From NCBI GenBank assembly GCA_026131555.1, contig JAMXJH010000013.1:1-44985 (forward strand): a stretch of DNA of 44,985 nucleotides. Direction: 5' to 3'. Positions 7,907 through 18,623 of the stretch are shown here, piece after piece. Below the pieces are notes generated by a model. That model saw only the letters and a program-made list of their open reading frames with translations, ran no database searches and was not told the DNA's origin. This DNA is from Aerococcaceae bacterium NML190073 (lineage in GTDB: Bacteria > Bacillota > Bacilli > Lactobacillales > Aerococcaceae). How positions within the stretch are numbered: position 1 is the stretch's first letter; the number at the start of each line of letters is the position of its first letter. The translations under genes and the position numbers were made by a program.

Positions 7907-9040
7907 ATGCCGCATAAGCATTATCCGGGATCAACCGTCGGCATTATTGGAAGTTCAGTGACCTCAGCGTTGCTGGCTCAATCAGCCGGGAAACTAGGGT
8001 ATCGGGTGGCAAGCTTAGTTTTGAATGCAAATAATCCGGTACGTCAATTTGCCAGTTGGCAAACAGTAGCAGACGCGTATGATGAATCAGCGTTGCGCTA
8101 TTTTGCTGGGCGAGTGGATGTCGTGATTGCCGAAACAGGTTTGTTATCCAATCAAGATTATCAAGTATTAGCTAAATTAACGGACGTGCCGTTATCTGAA
8201 GATTTAATGGCGATTTCAACCGATCGCCTCATCGAAAAAGCGTACTTGGACTCCAAGCGTTGTCTTGTAACGCCATTTTCGATGATTACACAGTTGGAAG
8301 ATATTAAAGAGGCAGTGGAATATATTGGGTTTCCATGCTTGTTGAAGGCAACTCAACGCCATTTACCTCAATCAGATGAGCATATTATTTTGTACAACGA
8401 GGAAGATTATGCAGCAGCTCAAGCCAAAATTGAGCAAGGAACCTGCATTCTGGAAGCATGGATTCCTACAGAAAAACGTGTGTCCTTGACAGTAGTACGT
8501 AATGAGCGTGGCGAAGTCTTGCTGTATCCAATCTTCGAAGTGTTGCAACGAGGCGATAGTGGCGGAGAACAAGTGCGCTATCCGGCTAATGTCGGTTTGG
8601 AAGTGGAACGAGAAGTGCGCCGTGTCGGGCAATATTTAGCCGAAGAATTGCACTTAATCGGTGCCTTGACAGTAGATTATTTAGTCACATCTTCGGGCGT
8701 CGTTTATGTCAATGGTGCGAGCATCGGCTTAGCGAGCGAGGCTTTATTTACAATTGGCTCAATGTCGGTGTCGCATTTTGAGGCGATGGCGCGTGCTTTA
8801 GTTGGCTTACCGTTGCCGGAATTAGTTCCGCTCAGCAAAGCGGCAATCGCGTTGCCGGTGGAAGAATTGAATAAGGAAAATGTCTTGACGCAAATGATGT
8901 TGCGAACGGATTGGGGCTTTGCGCTCTTTAATCCGATCGGTAATCAGCCGGACTTCTTGATGGGGAAAGTCATTGTGACCGGGGACTCCCTATCGAATTG
9001 TGAGCGTCAAATAGAATTGACGGAGTTGCTTGCTAAGTAA
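7907..9040 (+). CDS. PurK-like ATP-grasp protein with degenerate active-site motifs
   Basis: The 377-residue protein follows the PurK plan (N5-carboxyaminoimidazole ribonucleotide synthase): N-terminal nucleotide-binding fold TVGIIGSSVTSALLAQSAGKLGY, DRLIEKAYL near 110, an ATP-grasp core with ILEAWIPTEKRVSLTVVRN near 180, and a C-terminal domain. Key PurK signatures are absent. The glycine-rich GYDGKGQ loop reads ATQRHLPQSDEHI, and the NEIAPRPHNSGH substrate motif reads VNGASIGLASEALF. There is no purE next to it. True PurK activity is therefore doubtful; it may be a paralogue with another substrate or a non-catalytic protein. ATG 7907 follows AAGGAGGAAAGG; the GTG at 7883 has no such signal. 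Confidence 0.8.
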   Translation: MPHKHYPGSTVGIIGSSVTSALLAQSAGKLGYRVASLVLNANNPVRQFASWQTVADAYDESALRYFAGRVDVVIAETGLLSNQDYQVLAKLTDVPLSEDLMAISTDRLIEKAYLDSKRCLVTPFSMITQLEDIKEAVEYIGFPCLLKATQRHLPQSDEHIILYNEEDYAAAQAKIEQGTCILEAWIPTEKRVSLTVVRNERGEVLLYPIFEVLQRGDSGGEQVRYPANVGLEVEREVRRVGQYLAEELHLIGALTVDYLVTSSGVVYVNGASIGLASEALFTIGSMSVSHFEAMARALVGLPLPELVPLSKAAIALPVEELNKENVLTQMMLRTDWGFALFNPIGNQPDFLMGKVIVTGDSLSNCERQIELTELLAK

Positions 9041-9070
9041 AGTGAGTGATGTGGACGTGAAGTGGATGGA

Positions 9071-9099
9071 TTGACCTTTTTTGACCTAAGGGGTATAAT
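9071..9099 (+). promoter_or_regulatory. clpP promoter overlapped by a CtsR operator
   Basis: TTGACC (9071-9076) and TATAAT (9094-9099) are separated by exactly 17 bases. Read on the minus strand, 9071-9086 is GGTCAAAAAAGGTCAA, the direct heptad repeat recognised by the heat-shock repressor CtsR. The operator covers the -35 element, so bound CtsR would block RNA polymerase. This is the classical arrangement for clpP in Firmicutes. Confidence 0.9.
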
Positions 9100-9132
9100 G
9101 AAGGACGTAGAAGATTTAAGGAGGAACGAAAG

Positions 9133-9732
9133 ATGAATTTAATTCCAACGGTTATTGAGCAATCATCACGCGGGGAGCGCGCTTATGATATTTATTCGCG
9201 CTTATTGAAAGACCGTATTATTATGTTGAGCGGACCGATTGATGATGCGTTAGCCAACAGCGTGATTGCGCAGTTGCTATTCTTGGATGCGCAAGATCCA
9301 GAGAAAGATATTTATTTATACATTAACTCTCCTGGAGGTAGTGTGACAGCCGGGTTGGCAATTTATGATACAATGAACTTTATCAATGCCGACGTTCAAA
9401 CGATTGTGATTGGTATGGCAGCATCAATGGGGGCGTTTATATTATCTTCCGGCCAAAAAGGCAAGCGTTACGCATTGCCGAATGCAGAAGTAATGATTCA
9501 CCAACCGTTAGGAGGTGCTCAAGGTCAAGCAACAGAAATTGAGATTGCAGCCCGCCATATTTTGAGTACGCGTGATCGCTTGAATCGTATTTTGAGCAAG
9601 AACACGGGCCAAACATTGAAAACAATTGCCAAAGACACCGATCGTGACAACTTTATGTCAGCAGAGGAAGCTGTTAAATACGGCTTGGTTGATGCTGTCA
9701 TGGAGAATAACAAAGCATTGAAAGATAAATAA
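9133..9732 (+). CDS. clpP: ATP-dependent Clp protease proteolytic subunit ClpP
   Basis: The 199-residue protein has the full serine protease triad of ClpP: S98 in [10 protein letters not shown]123 in MIHQPLGG and D172 in DTDRDNFMS. The N-terminal [27 protein letters not shown] is typical. It forms the double-heptamer chamber that degrades proteins fed by ClpX/ClpC/ClpE in the cytoplasm. The start follows AAGGAGG. It is monocistronic, with its own CtsR-controlled promoter and a strong terminator directly downstream. Confidence 0.98.
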   Translation: MNLIPTVIEQSSRGERAYDIYSRLLKDRIIMLSGPIDDALANSVIAQLLFLDAQDPEKDIYLYINSPGGSVTAGLAIYDTMNFINADVQTIVIGMAASMGAFILSSGQKGKRYALPNAEVMIHQPLGGAQGQATEIEIAARHILSTRDRLNRILSKNTGQTLKTIAKDTDRDNFMSAEEAVKYGLVDAVMENNKALKDK

Positions 9733-9742
9733 ACATACTGAT

Positions 9743-9786
9743 AAAGAGCGAGTAATCCCTGAATAAGACGGGAACTCGCTCTTTTT
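9743..9786 (+). terminator. clpP terminator
   Basis: AAAGAGCGAGT (9743-9753) pairs perfectly with ACTCGCTCTTT, and CCC/GGG adds an inner stem. A run of five T ends at 9786. Confidence 0.92.
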
Positions 9787-9872
9787 GTCCATTGGCATTC
9801 GAGTTGGTCGATTTGTGACCACAGAGAAAGAAGGCAATATTCTTTTTCTTCAAAGTGTAATCGTTTTAGCGC

Positions 9873-9901
9873 TTGTATTTTGAAAAAATGCGTGTTACAA
9901 T
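9873..9901 (+). promoter_or_regulatory. Promoter of the cggR-gap glycolytic cluster
   Basis: TTGTAT (9873-9878) and TACAAT (9896-9901) are spaced by 17 bases. The stretch just upstream (9856-9880) contains TGTAATCG and TTAGCGCTTG, which loosely resemble half sites of a CcpA cre element. The match is too weak to call. Confidence 0.65.
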
Positions 9902-9921
9902 GAGATAGGTGGTAGAGGAAT

Positions 9922-9969
9922 CACTCAAAAAATGAAAAACCAGAACATTTGAGTGGTCGCTAAACGACC
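9922..9969 (+). promoter_or_regulatory. Two inverted repeats in the cggR leader (candidate operator or mRNA structure)
   Basis: CACTCAAA (9922-9929) and TTTGAGTG (9948-9955) are perfect inverted arms 18 bases apart. Directly next to them GGTCG (9955-9959) and CGACC (9965-9969) form a perfect small hairpin just before the cggR ribosome-binding site. CggR normally binds between its promoter and gene, so this is the natural place for an autoregulatory operator. The sequence does not match the B. subtilis operator that I remember. Confidence 0.5.
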
Positions 9970-9985
9970 TAAGAGGAGGAATAAC

Positions 9986-11029
9986 ATGCAGGATGTTTTT
10001 TCTCTCATACAAACCATCGTTCCACAGATAAGCGATGAATTCGGTTTGCGTTTAAGTATTCTCCGTGCGTTAAGTAAGCATACACAACGTGTCGGTCGCA
10101 AATTTCTATCTGCTGAAGTGAACTTATCAGAGAGAAGTCTGCGTACGGCGATTGAAAGCATGAAGCAACAAGGTTTGGTTGACGTTAACAATGCCGGAAT
10201 TCAGTTGACTGTTTTTGGACGAGGCATCTTAGAATCTGTTGATGTTGCCTTAGCGGAGTCGAACCGTTTTTATGAGATGGAGCAACGCTTGAAGCAATAT
10301 TTACAAATCGAGCACTGTTACATCGTGCCGGGAGATGCGGATCAAGATGAGCAAGTGTACGAATTGCTCGGCAATGTCGCACAGCGCTTGTTAATTCGCT
10401 ATTTGGCTGAAGGGCAGAATGTTGTTGCGGTTACAGGAGGGTCAACTTTATCCAAGATTGGACGAAGTTTCACGCCGGAATTATCACGTAATCGACAGCT
10501 GATGTTCGTGCCGGCTCGTGGAGGCGTAGGTGGTTCGTATGATATTCAATCGAATAGTGTAGGTGGCTTAATGGCAAATCAGACCCATTCGACTTACGTT
10601 CCGTTATTCGTACCGGAGAATGTGGACGAACGAATGTCGAAGATTTTCTTTACGGATCCGTCTATCAAATATGCGATTGAACTAAGCAAGAAAGCAAACT
10701 GTTTAATCTTAAGTGTTGGGGTAGCCGAAGTAATGGCGAAGCGACACAATGTTTCGCAAGAACAATTTGAACAGTTGAAGGCAAAACAAGCAATCGGTGA
10801 AGTGTTCGGTGTCTTTTTTGACAAAAACGGCGCAGAAGTTATGCGGTTGCCACGATACGGTGTGCAACTCGATGATTTAGAACGCATTCCTTTGCTGTTG
10901 ACAATCGTCGGTGGCGCTTCAAAAGCGGAAGCAATGAAAGCACACTACAAACTCGTGCCGAATCACGGCTGGTTAGTCTGTGATGAAGGTATCGCAACTA
11001 AGGTTTTAAGTGGGATAAACACCCGTTAA
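9986..11029 (+). CDS. cggR: Central glycolytic genes regulator CggR (SorC family)
   Basis: The 347-residue protein has an N-terminal winged helix (about 1-85, RVGRKFLSAEVNLSERSLRTAIESMKQQGLV) and a C-terminal sugar-phosphate-binding SorC/CggR domain (about 90-345, with VAVTGGSTLSKIG and FVPARGGVGGSYDIQSNSVGG). In Firmicutes, CggR represses its own operon and is released by fructose-1,6-bisphosphate. Its position directly upstream of gap supports this role. ATG 9986 follows AAGAGGAGG. A GTG at 9953 would extend it by 11 residues but has no ribosome-binding site. Confidence 0.95.
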   Translation: MQDVFSLIQTIVPQISDEFGLRLSILRALSKHTQRVGRKFLSAEVNLSERSLRTAIESMKQQGLVDVNNAGIQLTVFGRGILESVDVALAESNRFYEMEQRLKQYLQIEHCYIVPGDADQDEQVYELLGNVAQRLLIRYLAEGQNVVAVTGGSTLSKIGRSFTPELSRNRQLMFVPARGGVGGSYDIQSNSVGGLMANQTHSTYVPLFVPENVDERMSKIFFTDPSIKYAIELSKKANCLILSVGVAEVMAKRHNVSQEQFEQLKAKQAIGEVFGVFFDKNGAEVMRLPRYGVQLDDLERIPLLLTIVGGASKAEAMKAHYKLVPNHGWLVCDEGIATKVLSGINTR

Positions 11030-11060
11030 AATAAAAAAATCCTAAGGAGGAAGTCAAAGT

Positions 11061-12062
11061 ATGACAGTAAAAGTAGCAATTAATGGTTTCGGACGTATTG
11101 GACGTTTAGCATTACGCCGTATTCAAGATGTGGAAGGAATCGAAGTAGTTGCAATCAACGACTTAACAGATGCTAAAACATTAGCTCACTTATTCAAATA
11201 CGACACAACTCAAGGTCGTTTCAATGGTGAAATCGAAGTATTAGACGGTGCTTTCAAAGTAAACGGTAAAGAAATTAAAGTATTTGCTGACCGTAACCCA
11301 GAAGCATTACCATGGGGAGACTTAGGTGTAGATATCGTATTAGAATGTACAGGTTTCTTCACTTCCAAAGAAAAAGCTGAATTACACTTAAAAGCAGGTG
11401 CTAAACGTGTAGTTATCTCAGCTCCTGGTGGTAACGACGTACCAACAGTTGTATTCGGTGTTAACGAAAACATCTTGAAAGGTGACGAAACAGTTATCTC
11501 TGGTGCTTCATGTACAACAAACTGCTTGGCTCCAATGGCTAAAGTATTACAAGACAAGTTCGGTGTTGTTGAAGGCTTAATGACAACAATCCACGCTTAC
11601 ACAGGTGACCAAAACACATTGGATGCACCACACGCTAAAGGTGACTTACGTCGTGCACGTGCAGCAGCAGAAAACATCGTACCTAACACAACAGGTGCAG
11701 CTAAAGCAATCGGTTTAGTAATTCCGGAATTGAACGGTAAATTAGATGGAGCGGCTCAACGCGTTCCAACACCTACAGGTTCATTGACAGAATTAGTAAC
11801 TGTTTTAGAGAAAACTGTAACTGCTGACGAAATCAACGCAGCGATGAAAGCAGCACAATCTGATTCTTACGGATATACAGAAGAACCACTTGTATCTTCA
11901 GATATTATCGGGTTGACAAACGGTTCATTATTCGATGCAACTCAAACTAAAGTATTGACAGTTGGCGACAAGCAATTAGTTAAGACAGTTGCTTGGTACG
12001 ATAACGAAATGTCATACACTGCACAATTAATCCGTACATTAGTTTACTTCGCTAACTTATAA
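11061..12062 (+). CDS. gap: Glyceraldehyde-3-phosphate dehydrogenase, type I
   Basis: The 333-residue enzyme has the NAD-binding start [16 protein letters not shown] and the catalytic cysteine C151 in [11 protein letters not shown]. It oxidises glyceraldehyde-3-phosphate to 1,3-bisphosphoglycerate in glycolysis. It has an AAGGAGGAAG ribosome-binding site and codon choice that looks strongly selected (few rare codons), as expected for an abundant protein. It lies 31 bases behind cggR. A terminator-like hairpin separates it from pgk, which may allow gap to be expressed more than the genes below. Confidence 0.98.
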   Translation: MTVKVAINGFGRIGRLALRRIQDVEGIEVVAINDLTDAKTLAHLFKYDTTQGRFNGEIEVLDGAFKVNGKEIKVFADRNPEALPWGDLGVDIVLECTGFFTSKEKAELHLKAGAKRVVISAPGGNDVPTVVFGVNENILKGDETVISGASCTTNCLAPMAKVLQDKFGVVEGLMTTIHAYTGDQNTLDAPHAKGDLRRARAAAENIVPNTTGAAKAIGLVIPELNGKLDGAAQRVPTPTGSLTELVTVLEKTVTADEINAAMKAAQSDSYGYTEEPLVSSDIIGLTNGSLFDATQTKVLTVGDKQLVKTVAWYDNEMSYTAQLIRTLVYFANL

Positions 12063-12100
12063 TCAGTAGCATAGCGTTTTTGAAGAGCGTCTATCCATAG

Positions 12101-12134
12101 CAGCGGGGAGGCAGGCGCTTCCGCGCTGTTTTTT
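12101..12134 (+). terminator. Terminator-like hairpin between gap and pgk
   Basis: CAGCG (12101-12105) pairs with CGCTG, and GGGAG pairs with CTTCC with one bulged G. Six T follow (12129-12134). The gene order continues in the same direction, so this is probably a partial terminator that lowers transcription into pgk. Confidence 0.75.
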
Positions 12135-12180
12135 ATCAAAAAAACTTGACTGAATCCACAACATTAGGAGGAATTGACTC

Positions 12181-13371
12181 ATGGCTAAAAGAACAGTAGA
12201 AGATTTACAAGTTCAAGGCAAAACGGTATTGGTGCGTGTTGACTTCAACGTGCCGATGAAAGACGGCGTGATTACAAACGATAACCGTATCGTAGCCGCT
12301 TTGGATACAATCAAATACTTAATTAACAACAATGCAAAAGTTGTTCTATTCTCTCACTTAGGTAAAGTAAAAACAGAAGAAGACAAAGTAGCTAAAACAT
12401 TGAAGCCGGCAGCAGACCGCTTAGCTGAATTATTAGGTAAAGAAGTAGCCTTCTCACCTGAAACACGTGGCGAAGCATTGGAAGCAGCCGTTAAGAACTT
12501 AAAAGACGGCGATGTGTTAGTAGTTGAAAACACACGCCATGAAGACCTAGATGGCAAGAAAGAATCAAAGAATGACCCGGAATTAGGTAAATATTGGGCA
12601 TCATTAGGTGATTTGTACGTGAACGACGCATTCGGTACTGCTCACCGTGCACACGCTTCAAACGTAGGAATCGCTTCTAACTTAGAATCAGCAGTCGGCT
12701 ACCTAATGGAAAAAGAAGTGAAATTCTTAGGCGAAGCCGTTGACAATCCGAACCGTCCAATGGTTGCGATTTTGGGTGGAGCGAAAGTATCTGACAAGAT
12801 CAAAGTTATCGAAAACTTATTGGAAAAAGCGGACAAAGTCATCGTCGGTGGTGGTATGGCTTACACATTCTTGAAAGCACAAGGTATCGAAATCGGTAAA
12901 TCTCTAGTAGAAGATGACCGCTTAGAATTGGCGAAAGAATTGTTAGCGAAAGCAGGCGACAAATTAGTATTGCCGGTTGACCAAGTAGTTGCACGTGAAT
13001 TCAACAATGACGCACCAAGCGAAGTAGTTGACAACACAAACATTCCGGCAGACGCAATGGGCTTGGATATCGGTCCTAAATCTGTAGAATTATTCGCAAA
13101 AACACTTGAAGGTGCCAAAACAGTCGTTTGGAACGGACCGATGGGCGTATTCGAAATGCCAAACTTCGCGAAAGGTACAATCGGTGTCTGCGAAGCAATC
13201 GCACACTTGGAAGGCGCAACAACAATCGTCGGTGGTGGTGACTCAGCAGCAGCCGTTGCACAATTAGGTTACGAAGACAAGTTCACACACATCTCAACTG
13301 GTGGCGGTGCGTCATTAACTTACTTAGAAGGCGTGGCATTACCGGGCGTTGTATCAATCGGCGACAAATAA
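12181..13371 (+). CDS. pgk: Phosphoglycerate kinase
   Basis: The 396-residue protein begins with [14 protein letters not shown], contains the substrate-binding LFSHLGK and [13 protein letters not shown] motifs, and ends with the nucleotide-binding [13 protein letters not shown] and [13 protein letters not shown]. It transfers phosphate from 1,3-bisphosphoglycerate to ADP. The start follows AGGAGG with suitable spacing. It sits second in the glycolytic block, after an attenuating hairpin and before tpiA. Confidence 0.98.
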   Translation: MAKRTVEDLQVQGKTVLVRVDFNVPMKDGVITNDNRIVAALDTIKYLINNNAKVVLFSHLGKVKTEEDKVAKTLKPAADRLAELLGKEVAFSPETRGEALEAAVKNLKDGDVLVVENTRHEDLDGKKESKNDPELGKYWASLGDLYVNDAFGTAHRAHASNVGIASNLESAVGYLMEKEVKFLGEAVDNPNRPMVAILGGAKVSDKIKVIENLLEKADKVIVGGGMAYTFLKAQGIEIGKSLVEDDRLELAKELLAKAGDKLVLPVDQVVAREFNNDAPSEVVDNTNIPADAMGLDIGPKSVELFAKTLEGAKTVVWNGPMGVFEMPNFAKGTIGVCEAIAHLEGATTIVGGGDSAAAVAQLGYEDKFTHISTGGGASLTYLEGVALPGVVSIGDK

Positions 13372-13390
13372 GCTACTTTTGGCAAAAAAT

Positions 13391-13429
13391 GAGCGTTCAT
13401 CAGCAAGTCAACTTGGTGATGAAATGCTC
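13391..13429 (+). other. Long hairpin in the pgk-tpiA spacer
   Basis: GAGC, TTCATCA and CAAGT on the left (13391-13408) pair with ACTTG, TGATGAA and GCTC on the right (13411-13429), with single-base bulges and a two-base loop. There is no T-run, so it is more likely an mRNA processing or stability element than a terminator. Confidence 0.6.
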
Positions 13430-13464
13430 GATGCTATCAAAGGACAAATAAAGGAGACATATAA

Positions 13465-14222
<758 letters not shown>

Positions 14223-14223
<1 letters not shown>

Positions 14224-15755
14224 TGACAAAAGCACCTGTAGCCTTAATTATTTTGGATGGATTTGCCATTCGTGACGAAGTGTTCGGAAATGCTGTCAAA
14301 GCAGCACACAAACCGAATTTCGACCGTTATTGGGAAAACTATCCGCACAACCAATTGAAAGCAAGTGGAGAAGATGTTGGTTTGCCGGATGGACAAATGG
14401 GCAACTCGGAAGTAGGACACTTGAATATCGGGGCGGGTCGTATCGTGTATCAATCTTTGACACGTATCAACATTGCTATCCGCGAGAAAACTTTCTTCGA
14501 AATCGAAGAATTGGTCAATGCAGTCAAATTAGCGAAAGCTCAAGATAAAGCATTACATTTAATGGGCTTGCTATCTGACGGTGGCGTTCACTCGCATTAC
14601 GAACACCTATTTGCGCTATTGAAATTAGCAAAAGATTACGGCTTAGAGAAAGTTTACGTTCACGGATTCCTTGACGGACGTGATGTAGGTCCATCTACTG
14701 CCTTAGAATTTATTGCACGTACAGAGCAAGAATTTAAAGAAATCGGTGTAGGTAAATTCGCTTCAATCTCAGGGCGTTATTACGCAATGGACCGTGACAA
14801 ACGTTGGGAACGTGTCGAAAGTGCGTATCGTGTAATGGTCGACGGTGTGGGACCTGTCTACAATTCGGCAGCGGAAGGCGTTGAAGCATCTTACGCAACT
14901 GAAGTATATGACGAATTCGTTGTGCCATTTGTCATTCAAGAAAATGATGCACCTGTTGCGACGATTCAAGACGGTGATTCCGTTGTGTTCTTTAACTTCC
15001 GTCCGGATCGTGCCATCCAATTAGGAACCGCATTATCTAATTCGGATTTCAACGGCTTCGAAGTCGGTGAGAACGCACCAAAACACTTGCATTTCGTCAC
15101 TTTCACACATTACAGCGATGACGTATTGGCTCAAATCGTATTCAAGAAAGAAGATTTGAAGAACACGATCGGGGAAGTATTAGCCGATGCCGGTAAAGCA
15201 CAATTACGTATCGCCGAAACAGAGAAGTATCCACACGTGACATTCTTCATGAGTGGTGGACGTCATGAGGAATTCGAAGGCGAAGACCGCATCCTAATCC
15301 CTTCACCGAAAGTTGCGACATACGACTTGAAACCGGAAATGTCAGCATACGAAGTGAAAGATGCACTTGTTGCAGCAATCAATGAAGATAAGCTTGACGC
15401 CATCATCTTGAACTTTGCGAACCCTGATATGGTCGGACATTCAGGTATGTTGGAGCCGACAGTGAAAGCCATAGAAGCAGTCGATGAGTGCTTGGGTGAA
15501 ATCGTTGATTTAATCCTTGCTAAAGGCGGTTATGCCATCATTACCGCAGACCACGGTAACTCCGACGAAGTCTTGACTTTGGACGGCGCCCCAATGACTG
15601 CTCATACAACGAATCCGGTTCCGGTTATCGTTACGAAAAAAGACGTGGAACTCCGTGACGGCGGACGCTTGGCAGACTTAGCGCCAACAATGTTGGACTT
15701 GCTTGGCGTTGCTCAACCTGCGGACATGACAGGTCAAAGCTTGATTATCAAATAA
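14223..15755 (+). CDS. gpmI: 2,3-bisphosphoglycerate-independent phosphoglycerate mutase
   Basis: The 510-residue, manganese-dependent alkaline phosphatase superfamily enzyme starts [16 protein letters not shown] and has the phospho-accepting serine S62 in [14 protein letters not shown]. Later metal-binding motifs are visible ([33 protein letters not shown]). It converts 3- to 2-phosphoglycerate. ATG 14223 overlaps the tpiA stop and has GAAGGTG upstream. A longer frame starting at 14139 would run back through tpiA and is rejected. Confidence 0.97.
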
Positions 15756-15776
15756 GACATTCCCTTCAGAAAGTCT

Positions 15777-15805
15777 TTGCAATTAGTGATTGAAATCACT
15801 ACAAT
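15777..15805 (+). promoter_or_regulatory. eno promoter with a palindrome in the spacer
   Basis: TTGCAA (15777-15782) and TACAAT (15800-15805) are spaced by 17 bases. Between them lies the perfect inverted repeat AGTGAT-TGAA-ATCACT (15785-15800). A palindrome filling the spacer is a typical operator position, so eno probably has its own regulated promoter in addition to read-through from the operon. Confidence 0.65.
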
Positions 15806-15865
15806 ATGAACTAGGTAATAAAGCCTTTCATTTTGCAAAAAAATGAAGTGCATTAATACAAATAA

Positions 15866-17185
<1,320 letters not shown>

Positions 17186-17194
17186 CTAATTTCT

Positions 17195-17234
17195 AAAAAG
17201 GACATCTAGCCACTCAGGCTAGATGTCCTTTTTT
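17195..17234. terminator. Bidirectional terminator between eno and the glutathione peroxidase gene
   Basis: AAAAGGACATCTAGCC (17196-17211) pairs without mismatch with GGCTAGATGTCCTTTT, loop ACTCA. T-runs flank it in both directions, suiting the two convergent genes. Confidence 0.93.
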
Positions 17235-17241
17235 GTTGTAT

Positions 17242-17718
17242 TTATTTCAAAACTTCCTCTATCTCTTTGCGGATTTGTTCCGGGGTGGTGGTTGGAGCGT
17301 AGCGTTTGATGACATTGCCTTGGCGGTCGATTAGAAATTTGGTGAAGTTCCACTTGATGTCATCGGTTAAGATGCCGCCTTGTTCTTGTTTCAGCCATTG
17401 AAAGAGTGGATGCGTCTGGGTGCCGTTTACCTCGCATTTTTGGTGGAGGGGGAAGGTGACGCCGTAGTTCAGTTGGCAAGCAGGCGCAATGTCTTCGTTG
17501 GCTAGAGGTTCTTGTGAGCCGAACTGGTTACAAGGGAATCCTAAGACGGCGAAGCCTTGGTCACGATAGGTTTGATAGAGTGTCTCCAATCCTTCCAATT
17601 GCGGTGTGAAGCCACATTGGGTAGCAGTGTTCACGACTAATAGCACTTGTCCGGCGTAGGTTTCTAGCGGATATTGTTCGCCCGTGCTGAGTGTTAATGC
17701 GATGTTCGGTAATGTCAT
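17242..17718 (-). CDS. Glutathione peroxidase family protein
   Basis: The 158-residue thioredoxin-fold protein has the peroxidatic cysteine C35 in NTATQCGFTPQ, the second conserved block GFPCNQFGSQE and the Trp/Asn block KWNFTKFLID, which complete the Gpx active site. It lacks selenocysteine, as bacterial homologues do. It should reduce hydrogen peroxide or lipid peroxides with a thiol donor in the cytoplasm. The ribosome-binding site is GAAAGGAGA. The gene lies behind yebC with a terminator in between. Confidence 0.93.
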   Translation of the reverse strand: MTLPNIALTLSTGEQYPLETYAGQVLLVVNTATQCGFTPQLEGLETLYQTYRDQGFAVLGFPCNQFGSQEPLANEDIAPACQLNYGVTFPLHQKCEVNGTQTHPLFQWLKQEQGGILTDDIKWNFTKFLIDRQGNVIKRYAPTTTPEQIRKEIEEVLK

Positions 17719-17735
17719 AATATCTTCTCCTTTCG

Positions 17736-17759
17736 CAAAAAGAGGGACGCAAGCCCCTC
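17736..17759 (-). terminator. Terminator between yebC and the glutathione peroxidase gene
   Basis: On the minus strand GAGGG (17759-17755) pairs with CCCTC (17746-17742), followed by five T. It is short but GC-rich and placed directly after the yebC stop; some read-through to the next gene is likely. Confidence 0.7.
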
Positions 17760-17769
17760 ATTATCAATG

Positions 17770-18489
17770 TTATTCGCCTAAATCAACGTTGTGGTAAACG
17801 CGCTGCACGTCATCATTGTCTTCCAACACATCAATCAGTTTCTCAAATTTAGCTAAGTCGTCGCCGGTTAAGGTAACTTCATTTTGTGGGAGGAGGTCGA
17901 TTTCGGCAACTTCAAATTCGTTGATGCCCATATCGTTGAGGGCAACTTGAATTGCATGGAAGTCGCTCGGCTCGCCATAGACAATCACTTGGTCTTCATC
18001 TTGTGTTACTTCGCGCACATCAACATCGGCTTCCAACAAGCCCATCATAATGTCGTCAGCGTCTTGATTCGCCAAGACAAAGACAGCCGTCGAATCGAAC
18101 AAGTAACTCACGGAACCGCTGACGCCCATGTTACCGCCGTTTTTGCCGTAAGCGGCACGGACATCGCTGGCAGTACGGTTCACATTGCTGGTCAATGCAT
18201 CAACGATAATCATGGAACCGTTCGGACCGAATCCTTCATAACGTAATTCTTGGAAATTCTCGTCGCCGCTACCTTTTGCTTTCTCGATGGCGCGGTCGAT
18301 GACGTGTTTCGGTACATTATAAGTCTTCGCACGTTCGATAACAAATTTCAATTTCTGGTTAGTTGCCGGATCCGGATCGCCTTGCTTGGCTGCCACATAA
18401 ATCTCAATCCCGAATTTCGCGTACACTTTACTGTTGTTCGCGTCTAGTTTAGCTTTCTTTTCCTTAATGTTAGCCCATTTGCGTCCCAT
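17770..18489 (-). CDS. yebC: YebC/PmpR-family protein
   Basis: The 239-residue protein begins [37 protein letters not shown] and carries the family block [13 protein letters not shown] near residue 120. Length and layout match the YebC/TACO1 family, described as DNA-binding regulators and, more recently, as translation factors that help ribosomes at difficult sequences. Which role applies here is not decidable from sequence. A promoter lies just upstream. It is divergent from the ABC-F gene. Confidence 0.93.
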   Translation of the reverse strand: MGRKWANIKEKKAKLDANNSKVYAKFGIEIYVAAKQGDPDPATNQKLKFVIERAKTYNVPKHVIDRAIEKAKGSGDENFQELRYEGFGPNGSMIIVDALTSNVNRTASDVRAAYGKNGGNMGVSGSVSYLFDSTAVFVLANQDADDIMMGLLEADVDVREVTQDEDQVIVYGEPSDFHAIQVALNDMGINEFEVAEIDLLPQNEVTLTGDDLAKFEKLIDVLEDNDDVQRVYHNVDLGE

Positions 18490-18525
18490 TATTTCACTTC
18501 GCTTTCTACAAAATATCTACTCCCT

Positions 18526-18555
18526 ATTATAACCGTTTCGCCGCTGTTTTGTTAA
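18526..18555 (-). promoter_or_regulatory. yebC promoter
   Basis: On the minus strand TTAACA (18555-18550) and TATAAT (18531-18526) are spaced by 18 bases, 37 bases before the yebC start. Confidence 0.65.
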
Positions 18556-18588
18556 GTAAAAAATCAGCACGACCTCAAATTTGTTGAA

Positions 18589-18617
18589 TTGTAAAGCGTT
18601 TTCGAATGTGTTATACT
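18589..18617 (+). promoter_or_regulatory. Promoter of the resistance-type ABC-F gene
   Basis: TTGTAA (18589-18594) and an extended -10, TGTTATACT (hexamer 18612-18617), are separated by 17 bases. Transcription would start near 18624, leaving a leader of about 220 bases before the ABC-F start codon. Confidence 0.75.
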
Positions 18618-18623
18618 GGAAAC

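Noticed and set aside
9856-9880. CcpA cre site in front of cggR
   Set aside because: Only loose half-site similarity (TGTAATCG, TTAGCGCTTG); too many mismatches to call.
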